Assembly (NCBI RefSeq): GCF_000350225.1
Contig: NW_005179193.1
Location: 27,126 to 91,125, forward strand
Direction of reading: 5' to 3'
From: Chondrus crispus
Taxonomy: Eukaryota; Rhodophyta; Florideophyceae; Gigartinales; Gigartinaceae
DNA length: 64,000 bases
Shown: positions 19,550 to 28,795 of the stretch, piece after piece
How positions within the stretch are numbered: position 1 is the first letter of the stretch
Layout: the number at the start of each line of letters is the position of its first letter
Notes under the pieces: model-generated
Databases searched by the model: none
What the model saw: the letters and a program-made list of their open reading frames with translations, nothing else
What the model was told of the DNA's origin: nothing
Translations under genes and position numbers: made by a program

Positions 19550-22500
19550 TTACAACACTAGCTTCATGATAACAACCAACTGACCCGCCCGTCCGACTGC
19601 GACCCCGTGATCGTGGTCTATATGCAAGCGTGCTTGACTCTCCACCTGGGCCAAGACAGCCTCAGACCCATCCTCTCGCCTTTGCACAATTCTTCCCTCC
19701 CTTGAAAATATTGGTGTTCGTCCTGCGCGAGAAGCAGTACCCAAGTCTCTTGTCTTCAGGAACCGACTCGTGATTTCCTCCCAATCCTCTTCCCTCCCGG
19801 TGTGCAGTGTGATCCCTCTCTCCACGTCCCACACCCGCACGCTCTTGTCCCGCGATCCAGATACCACACGTCTTCCGTCCCCACTAATCGCAACGCTCTC
19901 CACCCAATGCGTGTGTCCGACTAACGTGTCTCCAACTTGTGCTCCCGTCTCCACGTCCCACACCCGCACGCTCTTGTCCTCCGATCCAGATACCACACGT
20001 CTTCCGTCCCCACTTATCGCAACGTTAACCACAAAATTCGTGTGTCCAACTAACGCGTCCCCGACATGTGCCCCCGTCTCCACGTCCCACACCCGCACGC
20101 ACTCGCCAGCTGATCCAGATACCACACGTCTTCTGTCCCCACTAATCGCAACGCTGTGCACCGGACCCGTGTGTCCAACTAACGCGTCCCCGACTTGTGC
20201 TCCCGTCTCCACGTCCCATACCCGCACGCTCTTGTCCTCCGATCCAGATACCACACGTCTTCCGTCCCCGCTCATCGCAACGCTCCACACCAAATCTGTG
20301 TGTCCAACTAACGCGTCCCCGATTTGTGCTCCCGTCTCCACGTCCCACACCCGCACGCTCTCGTCAGCTGATCCAGATACCACACGTCTTCCGTCCCTAT
20401 TCATCGCAACGCCAAACACTCCGTCCGTGTGTCCAACTAACGCGTCCCCGACATGTGCCCCCGTCTCTACGTCCCACATACGCACGATCCAGTCAAGCGA
20501 TCCAGATACCACACGTCTTCCGTCCCCACTCATCGCAACGCTGGACACCGGACCCATTTGTCCAACTAACGCGTCCCCGACTTGTGCTCCCGTCTCCAGG
20601 TCCCATACCCGCACGCTCTTGTCCAACGATCCGGATACCACACGTCTTCCGTTCCCACTCATCGCAACGCAAGCCACTCGCGATCTGTGACCGCGGAAAC
20701 TTCTCAATACTTTCTTTTCCGACATACTCCACAGCCTTAACGTCCCGTCGTCATATCCCATAACAACATACCCCTTCCTCTCACAGAAAGTTGAGCAGGT
20801 AGCTCTCGTCACGCTCGGCTTTTCTTCACTCACTTCGGATTTTACACTTCCAATGCACATCCGAAAACAGGCCCTCAAAGGCCCACCCCTTTTGCGCCTG
20901 CTTGCTTCAAGGACCCCTGCGCCTTGGCTCTCCGTTTCGGATTCGCCTTCTAATCGAACCATCTTCGTCTCCTCAGCAGATTGCGTGAAAACTGTTACTT
21001 TGGCCCCGGACTCCTCCACCTGACATCCATACACTTCACCCCTGGAATCTATGCCCACTTGAATTTCTTGCGTACCGAAATATGGCAGGACAATGTGCTC
21101 CACCAACGTTCCATCGGCTCGCGCTACACACTCACTCACAGGCCGCACCCACGGCCGTGGTGCGTATCTCTCGATTTCCTCAAGGATCTTTCGCACACAA
21201 CCTGAATCCCGTGCCTTGTGCTTCACTCGCCCATATAGTTGAAAGTAAATCCCGGCATTATTTTCACCACAAAATGGTACACTCAGTCGCGCAGCCCGCA
21301 TCATCAAAACCATTGTATCCACTGCATCCTCATCGACCCGTCCCCTAGTCACACCCCCGCTTCCTCTTTTCCGCTTCAAGTCTCTACTCAATCCCTTCAC
21401 AGCTTCCTCGTATTGCCAAACCCCGCCTCTCCGTATCACTGTCTTCACCCATCGTGCACTCAAAAAGAGCCTCTTCAGCTCCTCTACACACCCACCCTGT
21501 CTCAGAACACGGTATATGTTCTCGAAAACATACTCCTCCCGTGCACTCTTGCCCTCTCCGTCTCGGCCCTCACTCATTGCAAACAACCCTCCTCCTGCCC
21601 TGCATACATCCGCCATCTTCTTACACCACTTTTCTACACCCTCCTTCTTATTCGCTTCTTCTACCGCGAAATCGTGCGTCAGATCATGCACCCGCAACCC
21701 ACCACAGCCCTTCTCATACTGCAACTCTACTAATCCAACCCTTTCCATCTCCTTTGCACACCATTCCGTCCGCTCCTCGTCCATCTCCCACAAATCTCCA
21801 ACCAAACTCAAAGGTATCCGGTCTTGCTTCTTCATAACGCACAGACTCCGGTGCATCTTTCGAAACGAAAATTCACCAACCGTCTCCCCACTGCTCCCCG
21901 CATTGGACTCCAGGATATCTAGTGACGTATGCAATGTCGTATTCAACGACGAATATCCGTCCTTCGGACTCTCCTCGCGAATCGTGTTACGCCTCTTCAT
22001 CTTCGAAACGTACGCCCCCCATGCTCCTGACACTTCTCCTTCCCATCTTTCCCTCATGTACCTCACACTCGTTCCCGCCACGTTCAGGGTAAGCGGCAAT
22101 CCGCAACAGATTTCCAGTATTTCACCCACGGCCTCTTTGCAACTCGCATCATCCACTTCCTCTCGATTCGCCTCACTCGCGTGCACAAGCATGTCAACTG
22201 CTTCTTTCCCTACCTTCTCCCTCGGCTCGAAAGCAACCCGCTCACCAATCTGACGCAGCTCCCTATCCCTCGTCGAGTACAGTAGTCTGCTCCTCCTTCC
22301 CCCGCTGCCCCCCGCAGTGTCAGTCAGAACAGACAACTTTTGAAGGATATTCGCGTCTATATCATTCACCACCCACACATCATCAATGATGAACAGACAC
22401 ACATAACTACAAAACCACGCTTGTACCTTCGCTAAAATCCTTTCAAACTCGCTCTGCTCTCGCATTTCTCCAGCCGTCTGCTTGCCACCGGACGCTTCCA

Positions 22501-23629
22501 CAATCAGACACAGTTCTTCAATCAGCCGTCCCACGTTTCCGTCTTTTCCCAGCGACATGAAGTACACTCCTCCCGAAAACTCCGCCTTAATCTCAACGTC
22601 GTGCGCGATCGCTCGTAGAGCACATGTCTTCCCGACTCCGCCCTGTCCCACTGCTGTCGCACCCACTTGCTCGTTCCTATCTCTCCGTAGCACAGCCGCT
22701 TTTAGAAGCGACTCACACGTGTTCGGGAATCCATCGCTCCCGTGAAAATCAAGCTTCACACATATCGACGCAGGATTACGTTCGGCTCTTATTGACGCCC
22801 TGAACACATCACTCCTTCCTCCCCTGATCGACTCGACGGCCGCGCTTACTTGTTGAACACCATCGTGAAGGTGGTCCGCTTCTTGCTCGACTGCCGCGCG
22901 AGTATCGATGCTCGTGCTGGGTCGTCGAATACGATCGTGAAGGCGATCGTCTTCTTGCTCCTCACTTTTCTTTTTCACCCACAGAAACACTCGCTCCACA
23001 AGATGTGCCCTTGCAAGAGGGCCGAATTCATCTCCCGGCAGGTTTGTTGCCCTGTCGTGATTTTCAATCCCAGTGATACCTGCCAGCTCTTGTAGCTCTC
23101 TCTTCACCGTATCCGTGCTCGCTTCGCGCTGTCGTTCCAAGCTAAAAAACTTCTCAGCTTCAAAAATATTATTTCCTTCATCATCCCGGTACCGATCGGG
23201 CTCCAACTCGGGCTCCAACTCTCTGCATTCCCGAATACTTAATCTGTAAAACACCGGAATCAGTGTCGGTGGCCGCATCTCACTCCCTATCGCCTCTCTC
23301 CGTCGGCGTAGGAAGCAACGCAGTTCCCTCATCGTCCACTTTCGAGCCGCAAACTCGGGAGAAAGTATGAAAACACCGACCTTCGCAGACTCCATAGCCT
23401 TCGTCATTTCATCCCCTCCGCAGTCTCCGGGCTCCATCGAGGTTTTGTCGAGGAAGCAATTTAAACCTTGAGCTTGCAATTTCTCGGAAAGAGGACGTGC
23501 GATGTGTAGCTTGTCCGGGCCAGCATGGCTTATGAACACATCGGGAGACTGTAACTCTCGCCGTTTTTTACTTGGTCCCGTCTCTTGCCGGAAGCTTTCC
23601 TGCATTTTTATGTGAATAGCTAAAGACAA
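19550..23629 (-). CDS. TIR-NB-ARC-WD40 receptor-like protein (STAND NTPase)
   Basis: Intact 1359-residue protein. Residues 29-180: TIR domain (SPDVFISHAGPDK start), with Trp98 and, four residues on, Glu102 in KWTMREL, the position of the catalytic Glu of NAD-cleaving TIR domains. Residues about 295-660: NB-ARC with P-loop GQGGVGKT at 328-335, Walker B LFIIDD at 412-417, YSTRD sensor near 451, CCGLPLTL at 508-515 and an MHD-like VHDL at 647-650. Residues about 930-1310: one divergent WD40 repeat and seven nearly identical ones of 43 residues. By analogy with plant TIR-NLRs, animal APAF-1 and fungal NWD proteins, the WD repeats would sense a ligand, the NB-ARC would oligomerise with nucleotide exchange, and the TIR would signal by NAD cleavage. 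The ligand is unknown. No signal peptide or membrane segment is seen, so it should be cytoplasmic. Confidence 0.9.
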   Translation of the reverse strand: MSLAIHIKMQESFRQETGPSKKRRELQSPDVFISHAGPDKLHIARPLSEKLQAQGLNCFLDKTSMEPGDCGGDEMTKAMESAKVGVFILSPEFAARKWTMRELRCFLRRRREAIGSEMRPPTLIPVFYRLSIRECRELEPELEPDRYRDDEGNNIFEAEKFFSLERQREASTDTVKRELQELAGITGIENHDRATNLPGDEFGPLARAHLVERVFLWVKKKSEEQEDDRLHDRIRRPSTSIDTRAAVEQEADHLHDGVQQVSAAVESIRGGRSDVFRASIRAERNPASICVKLDFHGSDGFPNTCESLLKAAVLRRDRNEQVGATAVGQGGVGKTCALRAIAHDVEIKAEFSGGVYFMSLGKDGNVGRLIEELCLIVEASGGKQTAGEMREQSEFERILAKVQAWFCSYVCLFIIDDVWVVNDIDANILQKLSVLTDTAGGSGGRRSRLLYSTRDRELRQIGERVAFEPREKVGKEAVDMLVHASEANREEVDDASCKEAVGEILEICCGLPLTLNVAGTSVRYMRERWEGEVSGAWGAYVSKMKRRNTIREESPKDGYSSLNTTLHTSLDILESNAGSSGETVGEFSFRKMHRSLCVMKKQDRIPLSLVGDLWEMDEERTEWCAKEMERVGLVELQYEKGCGGLRVHDLTHDFAVEEANKKEGVEKWCKKMADVCRAGGGLFAMSEGRDGEGKSAREEYVFENIYRVLRQGGCVEELKRLFLSARWVKTVIRRGGVWQYEEAVKGLSRDLKRKRGSGGVTRGRVDEDAVDTMVLMMRAARLSVPFCGENNAGIYFQLYGRVKHKARDSGCVRKILEEIERYAPRPWVRPVSECVARADGTLVEHIVLPYFGTQEIQVGIDSRGEVYGCQVEESGAKVTVFTQSAEETKMVRLEGESETESQGAGVLEASRRKRGGPLRACFRMCIGSVKSEVSEEKPSVTRATCSTFCERKGYVVMGYDDGTLRLWSMSEKKVLRSFRGHRSRVACVAMSGNGRRVVSGSLDKSVRVWDLETGAQVGDALVGQMGPVSSVAMSGDGRRVVSGSLDWIVRMWDVETGAHVGDALVGHTDGVFGVAMNRDGRRVVSGSADESVRVWDVETGAQIGDALVGHTDLVWSVAMSGDGRRVVSGSEDKSVRVWDVETGAQVGDALVGHTGPVHSVAISGDRRRVVSGSAGECVRVWDVETGAHVGDALVGHTNFVVNVAISGDGRRVVSGSEDKSVRVWDVETGAQVGDTLVGHTHWVESVAISGDGRRVVSGSRDKSVRVWDVERGITLHTGREEDWEEITSRFLKTRDLGTASRAGRTPIFSREGRIVQRREDGSEAVLAQVESQARLHIDHDHGVAVGRAGQLVVIMKLVL
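19790..20695 (-). repeat. Seven near-identical 129-bp units encoding WD40 repeats
   Basis: Seven in-phase units of 129 bp (43 codons) encode WD repeats with the constant frame GDGRRVVSGS, VRVWDVETGA and GDALVGHT. Differences cluster at the two residues after GHT, the two after the next V, the residue after SGS and the two after the following D. An eighth, clearly diverged repeat (GYVVMGYDDGTLRLW) precedes them at about 20700-20830. Such near-identity implies recent tandem duplication or gene conversion. Confidence 0.9.
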
Positions 23630-23642
23630 GTTGGTGAGGTGC

Positions 23643-23675
23643 GGAGTGTGTTAGGAGTGTGTTAGGAGTGTGTTG
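23643..23675 (+). repeat. Three tandem copies of an 11-bp unit
   Basis: GGAGTGTGTTA occurs three times in a row, the last copy ending in G. It starts 13 bp upstream of the receptor's first ATG codon. Confidence 0.8.
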
Positions 23676-23783
23676 TGCGTGAGAACGGCACCGGCTGTTT
23701 GAAAAACAGGGACGCGAAGGTTGAAGGCCACGTTCAGCGCGGCACTCCTGTCGTTGTCGACGAAAGCGGAAACAGTGGCGAAG

Positions 23784-23911
23784 GTCGTGTGGGTCAGTAG
23801 GGTGAGCTGATGTGCTTTCGCTTGTTCTTTCGTGAATGAATGTTCGGGTCGTGTGGGTCAGTAGGGTGAGCTGACGTGCTTTCGCTTGTTATTTCGTGAA
23901 TGAATGTTCGT
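23784..23911 (+). repeat. 64-bp tandem duplication upstream of the receptor gene
   Basis: Two direct copies (23784-23847 and 23848-23911) starting GTCGTGTGGGTCAGTAGGG differ at only two or three bases. Position, about 150 bp upstream of the receptor's start codon, makes duplicated promoter elements possible. Confidence 0.85.
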
Positions 23912-24132
23912 GTGATTCCAGCGAGGGAAGACGCACTCATCCTAAAACATGAAAAGAATCATGAAACATTGATTTACAGAGAGTACCTCCTCAATAGTGC
24001 AGTTATGAGTAGTGCAAACCGTTAATAGTGCAGGTCAAAACCGCTTGTCAAGACTTTCGACACGTGTATGCATCTCAGAAAGGCAAAGCGTGCATTGTTG
24101 TGTGCGTGCAAGTCTTGAGTAGTGCAATGCGC

Positions 24133-24176
24133 CAATAGTGCAGTATTCCACCGCTTGGCACAGTACTGCACTATTG
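24133..24176. repeat. Inverted repeat CAATAGTGCAGTA
   Basis: Perfect 13-bp arms at 24133-24145 and 24164-24176. The core ATAGTGCAG also appears at about 23994 and 24029 in direct orientation, and AGTAGTGCAA variants at about 24009 and 24118. Confidence 0.75.
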
Positions 24177-24793
24177 AGCGGTATGGACTGTATGTACCAA
24201 CAGGGTGCCCTAATTATGACACAAACAGCGCGCGTGACGCAGCGTGCGGTTTCTAAAATGCGGATAAATCAACCAATTTGCTGCTTGTTTCTCTAGCTGT
24301 GCTTGCCAAGATAGGCATATCATAGGGCCTTTGGCCATGAGGTGGCGAAAGCCATTTCGTCCAATAAGAACGCTCCGGACCGCCGCCGTCCATACTTGGA
24401 CGGCTAGCATTGGGCGACGAATGTAGTCGGACCAAAAGGGAGAATTTTGTATGCGCACCATCGTAGATTTAACTATTAATTAGTAATCTACACTCGACGG
24501 CGGCGCGGTATCGCGCCCACCAGTCTCGGACTGGATGACATAAAGTTGTGTGACCGGGGGCAGCTCGCCCCCTCACACAGGAGAGGAACCAACTCTCGAT
24601 CACGTTTATTGCTCACCTCGTTCAGTGCTGTGTGTGACGCCAAGTGTCACACCAAACAGACTTGGAGGAACGCATAACCTGGTTGCGTAGAGAGGTTTCC
24701 AACATGGTGTCGATCGTTCGACATGGTTATGAGGAAAGCCCACAAACGGCGAGGAGGGGGGGTGGCCTATCTTTAATTTCGCGCACTGTACGC

Positions 24794-24847
24794 AATTCAC
24801 TGTCAAGCGGGCACGTACCGTAGTACGTGCCCGCTTGACAGTGAATT
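24794..24847. repeat. Perfect palindrome, 25-bp arms with 4-base loop
   Basis: Arms 24794-24818 and 24823-24847 are exact complements (starting AATTCACTGTCAAGCGGGCA) around CGTA. A palindrome this long and perfect is rare by chance; it would form a cruciform in DNA or a hairpin in RNA. Confidence 0.9.
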
Positions 24848-25349
24848 TTGGAATGATTTCCTACATTCTTCAAAGGAGAGGGCGGCTGTGCGGATTGTTG
24901 CTGCGGTGTTGGCACATCGTGAGTTGAGTAAGGCTGCACTCGCGAGGCCCAAACAATGACTTTTACGCCAGCAGTGGGAGCTCCAAGGAATTCCAGGGAG
25001 GCGTATGATACAGTGCTGTACTCCAGGGGCTTGTCAATCAGTATTACAGTATTGTAACGACAGCCGTGGAACGGTACGGGAACAGTACCCTCGCGGGGGG
25101 TAATTTACGTATCCCACCTGAACGTTCCCCCAAAGTCGAGTCATGTGCCGAGTGGGCAGCTAGTGTCGGGAGACCGACCGAAAGGGGCGGTCCGGAGGGG
25201 ATTTTAGTGAAGGTTAAAAGGGTGGTAAATAGGGTTACCTTAAAGGGAGGGGAAAAGCGGCAGGCTATTGTCTCAGAAACGCTACAGAGGGTGAGCACGG
25301 TCAATGGACGGGGTTGTCGGGTTGATGGTTTAGGTGATCGAATGTGCTG

Positions 25350-25378
25350 AGGTCGAAGACGAGTAGCGTCTTCGACCT
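25350..25378. repeat. Hairpin with perfect 12-bp arms
   Basis: AGGTCGAAGACG (25350-25361) and its complement (25367-25378) with loop AGTAG. It lies about 25 bp outside the left end of the pogo-type transposon. Confidence 0.8.
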
Positions 25379-25402
25379 GGCGTTATAGTCCTATTGACTC
25401 TA

Positions 25403-25454
25403 CACTAGTTTCGCGATAAAAGGAACGAGTTGGGAGAAGGAGTCCGGTTCTTTT
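25403..25454. repeat. Left end of the pogo-type transposon
   Basis: Begins CACTAGTTTCG after the dinucleotide TA, and mirrors the right end at 51111. E1 has inserted 52 bp inside this end; the last five bases, CTTTT, are the E1 target duplication. Confidence 0.7.
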
Positions 25455-25502
25455 AGTGGTATCACAGCCCAGATTTGTAATTTGTACGGCACCCGCCGCC
25501 GC

Positions 25503-25690
25503 GGGTGCCTTACAGGCGGACGGACTACACGTGTGCATTACACGCGCACGCGCACGCTCACACGGGCGTTACAGGCGGACGCCTACACGTGTGCCTTACA
25601 GACGGACGGACTACACGTGGGCATTACAGGCCGATGGACTACACGGGTGCCTTACAGGCGGAAGATCTACTGTATACGTTACAGCCCGGA
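25503..25690 (+). repeat. Degenerate 28-bp tandem repeats in the E1 LTR
   Basis: About seven units built on TTACAGGCGGACGGACTACA; the second unit is replaced by a CGCGCACG-rich variant. The same array is present in the 3' LTR at about 34981-35168. Confidence 0.75.
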
Positions 25691-25796
25691 GGTTGTATAT
25701 GATAAGGTACAGTAGTAATGGCACAGTACAGTGCATTACAGAATAGAGTACAGTAGTACAGTAGGACGGACAATGTCCAAGACCCCGCGACCTCGC

Positions 25797-25805
25797 TTAT
25801 TTAAG
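25797..25805 (+). promoter_or_regulatory. TATA-like box in the E1 LTR
   Basis: TTATTTAAG within the 5' LTR, upstream of the long-repeat region. It is a plausible RNA polymerase II promoter element for the genomic transcript; judged from sequence only. Confidence 0.3.
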
Positions 25806-26496
25806 CGACGGCGCCGGGCAATGACAGTAAACAGTCAAGGATCTTTTGGGAACGGATTTCCTTCGACGGTGCGACACCGCGGGTCAAGACAAGCCTCTGA
25901 CTTAGGCGACATTATCTGCATCTGTCTTGCGACGTTTCCCTGGCTTCTATTGCCTTTACTTTACCTTTTCCATTCTTCCGTCTTTGCGACTACGCGGGTT
26001 AAGACTAGCCTCTAACCTCGGCGTGTTACTGTCGCTCGACGTTCCAATTGTTTTCCTTTTTACTCTGTCGTTGCGACCACGCGGGCTAAGACTGGCCTCT
26101 AGCCTGGGCGTATTACTGTCGCACGACCTATTTCTCTCTCCCTGCATTGTGACGATTGTCAAGTCGCGGGCTACGACAAGCCTCTGGCCTTGGCGGCACT
26201 ATTGACATCTGTCCCGCTCGTTCCCTCTAGGAGTTTCCGCTACTCGGCGCTCCGCCCGTGTCTGACACTAGTCTTTAGGCTCGGGTTCACCCCTGTTTTG
26301 TGTGTTCTTACACCACCCCTTCCAGTGCTGGTCCCATTCCGGGTCCGCACTTCGACAAGTACGTCGTGCTTTTACAGTCGGCCAACGTACTCCCCCTTTT
26401 CTCTACCACAGTCCCGATCTACCGCGGGACACCCCCTATTGGTTGTTACCTCTTCCTCGAGCTAGCTCATAGCTGGCGACCGCCACTATACTACAG

Positions 26497-26514
26497 TGGT
26501 CTCCCGACCTAGAA
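26497..26514 (+). promoter_or_regulatory. Primer-binding site of E1 (tRNA-Tyr type)
   Basis: TGGTCTCCCGACCTAGAA begins two bases after the LTR end. Its complement would be a tRNA 3' end ...CGGGAGA-CCA, implying a C1-G72 pair and A73, hallmarks of eukaryotic tRNA-Tyr. The same 18 bases follow the 5' LTRs of E2 and E3. Confidence 0.75.
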
Positions 26515-26557
26515 GAGGCTGTTAACCAACTGCAATTACTTTCGCTGACAAGAAGAC

Positions 26558-28795
26558 ATGGATCCGTCAAACAAGAGGAGAATGGATTTGGCACGCCGCC
26601 GTGTTGCCAATTCCCGCTCGATGGACTCCTTAAGAGCTCAAGACACTTCGCCGATACGGCAACAACCTGCTTTTACAGTTGCCATGGTCGCAGAGACCAA
26701 GGACTCACCGAACAAACTTGGCATTGGAGCAAGCGCAGGAGCTTCAGCCCAAATCACGGCCCCTACATCTCCGCCAGATGGGCCACAAGATGAGACCGAC
26801 CTCGCAAAAAGTATTGGTTCGTCAGAGGACTTTTGGCAGCAGATAAAAGAGTTCATTTCTGAACAGATCGACTCGAAGCTACAAATTGCCATTCCGGCTA
26901 TTCGTCAAGAGACCGAGACACGAATTACAGCCCAAGCATATGGCATCTACGATGACACAGTGTCTTTGCAGAACCACGAGGCACTGGTGGCCCGTGTGCA
27001 AGCGTCAGAAAGACAAATCAAGGTTTTACAAGACAAACTGGATTTTTCCAAACGATCAATTGACCCTAGAAGAGATCCATACGAACCCCCTGTACAACGA
27101 TCTCATCAACAGAGAGGTTCTTCGTACCCAGATCAAGATGACAGCGATGGATCCGTATCATCCCTGGAAATCACTACAGGAGTTCGTGACTCAGCAAGCC
27201 GCCGTGCGACGTACAAGAGACGCCTTCAGCAGAACATCAAGAGTCTGGATGACGAGGATGCCGATGGAGATCGTTTTGTGGTCCGATCCGGACGACCTCG
27301 AAGAGGGCCGAAGATGGCGGGCCTGAAAGAGCTTCAACCGAGCGACCCTCGCTTTACAAATGTGTTATCTTATCGTCGTTATCGACTGCTAAATACCGAT
27401 CCATCTCGTGGATTGGAAGTCTCAAAGGAGACAGGGCTCTATTCAAGGCGTCTCGCCCACACCATGTTGCCGGTGGCATTTTCGGGCGAGAAGCCGATAG
27501 CCATTCTCCAGTTCCTCAGAACGTTTCAGCAGGAACTGGATGGAAATGGCTTAAGTGAAGGAGCAGCCCTCCTTCTTTGTCCCAAATTCTTGAAGGGCGA
27601 CGCCCTGGAAGCCTACAACGCCCAATTCGATCTCGCAGGAGACGGACTAGGCGGTTTCGCCACTTGGCCGGAGGCAGTACAATTTCTATTACGCACTTAC
27701 GCCAAGGATGCGTATATCGAGGATGCCTTAACGGCTTTGGAAGACTGTCGTCAAGGACATCAAGAAGATGAGGAGGTCTACGGTAGAAGACTGAAGAAGG
27801 CTACTCGTGCCATATCTGGGGTATTCTCCCAGCAAGATCTCATCACGAAATTCCTCCGCGGCCTGAGGCCAGATATAAAGCCGTTACTCAGGCACACGCG
27901 AAGAGATTACAACGGCCCTAACGCATTTCAAGACTTCGTCGATCAGGCAAAGGCCCAAGGCTCGGCACATCGTGCTCTCTTAGACTACCGAGTCGGCGGG
28001 TTGAATGGCCGCAAGATGTCCCAAGGACGGGTGCTAGCTGTCCGGGAGCATCGAGACGATGACGGCAGCATATTCCGTCGGGCATCGGAAAGGCTTCCCC
28101 GCAGCGATGCAATCAATGCTGTCGGCACGAACGCCCCTTTGAACACCAGCATGGCGTCTTCAGAGATCACAGAGATTTTAAATCCAGACTCTGTTGTTCA
28201 CTGGAAGCATGACAGCGATCTTAACAAAGGCGATGCCACTAATGGCTCTTCCGAAGCCACCTACAAGTCTGCCCTAGACGAAGTTCACGACAACGAAGTC
28301 CACGTCGTGCGACACTCGGATCACTGTGGCACTCAGGAAATCCCCTCATACCTACGCCGCGACGGCAACCGTATGACGGCTCCGCCATCAAGGGCCCGCC
28401 CTCCTACTGGCACAGCGCCAATGAGCCGATCGAAGGTCCCCATGGGTCCCTCAGATAGACAAGGATGGAGAAGATATGGTGAGCCGTCCGCAAATCGACC
28501 GGATGATGTCTGCTTCGACTGCTATGAACAAGGTCACCGACGCCCTCGATGTCCGTATAGCGACAGAGCCCATGATTCTCACTACTTCGACATGGTGAGA
28601 GAAAATTATTACGCTCTCACCCAAGGCCAACGAGACTGGCTCCATAACCGGGATCAAACCCCAGGGTTCGCCTATGCCGAGGGCACAGCCCACGGCTTCC
28701 AAGCCGGACCCTTACCAGTTTTTCAGCCACGATCGAACACGCCTTATGAGGCGCCAGTCGTTCGACGGAGCCAAAATCGGCAGACGAAAAACTAG
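26558..28795 (+). CDS. gag: E1 Gag
   Basis: 745 residues from ATG 26558, 44 bp after the primer-binding site. The N-terminal part is polar with a predicted coiled coil; the central part has the retrotransposon capsid pattern (SYRRYRLLNTD, PVAFSGEKPIAILQFLRTF, WPEAVQFLLRTYAKDAY, LITKFLRGLRPDIKPLLR). A CX2CX4HX4C zinc knuckle (Cys652, Cys655, His660, Cys665, in CFDCYEQGHRRPRC) binds RNA. It should form the cytoplasmic virus-like particle. It ends QTKN-stop; pol is open in the -1 frame across the stop. Confidence 0.92.
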   Translation: MDPSNKRRMDLARRRVANSRSMDSLRAQDTSPIRQQPAFTVAMVAETKDSPNKLGIGASAGASAQITAPTSPPDGPQDETDLAKSIGSSEDFWQQIKEFISEQIDSKLQIAIPAIRQETETRITAQAYGIYDDTVSLQNHEALVARVQASERQIKVLQDKLDFSKRSIDPRRDPYEPPVQRSHQQRGSSYPDQDDSDGSVSSLEITTGVRDSASRRATYKRRLQQNIKSLDDEDADGDRFVVRSGRPRRGPKMAGLKELQPSDPRFTNVLSYRRYRLLNTDPSRGLEVSKETGLYSRRLAHTMLPVAFSGEKPIAILQFLRTFQQELDGNGLSEGAALLLCPKFLKGDALEAYNAQFDLAGDGLGGFATWPEAVQFLLRTYAKDAYIEDALTALEDCRQGHQEDEEVYGRRLKKATRAISGVFSQQDLITKFLRGLRPDIKPLLRHTRRDYNGPNAFQDFVDQAKAQGSAHRALLDYRVGGLNGRKMSQGRVLAVREHRDDDGSIFRRASERLPRSDAINAVGTNAPLNTSMASSEITEILNPDSVVHWKHDSDLNKGDATNGSSEATYKSALDEVHDNEVHVVRHSDHCGTQEIPSYLRRDGNRMTAPPSRARPPTGTAPMSRSKVPMGPSDRQGWRRYGEPSANRPDDVCFDCYEQGHRRPRCPYSDRAHDSHYFDMVRENYYALTQGQRDWLHNRDQTPGFAYAEGTAHGFQAGPLPVFQPRSNTPYEAPVVRRSQNRQTKN

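Larger units (their letters stand above)
23630..25402. other. Intergenic DNA upstream of the receptor gene, rich in direct and inverted repeats
   Basis: No gene is seen. It holds an 11-bp triplet (23643-23675), a 64-bp tandem duplication (23784-23911), scattered AATAGTGCAG words and an inverted pair (23990-24176), a long perfect palindrome (24794-24847) and a 12-bp hairpin (25350-25378). Confidence 0.5.
25455..26495 (+). repeat. 5' LTR of E1
   Basis: 1041 bp, same length as the 3' LTR. It starts AGTGGTATCACAG (the 3' copy starts TGTGGTATCACAG) and ends ACTATACTACA. A TATA-like TTATTTAAG stands at 25797. It contains two sets of tandem repeats: seven or so degenerate 28-bp units at about 25503-25690 (GCCTTACAGGCGGACGGACTA type) and four units of about 90-105 bp at about 25865-26215 (CGCGGGTTAAGACTAGCCTC type). 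Confidence 0.95.

Noticed and set aside
19770-20690. 306-codon frame opposite the WD40 repeats
   Set aside because: It is the mirror of the 129-bp repeats; its repeated Ser/Thr/Pro units have no independent support.
25482-26512. Several 60-100-codon frames in the E1 LTR, repeated in the 3' LTR
   Set aside because: They follow the tandem repeats of the LTR and appear twice because the LTR does.
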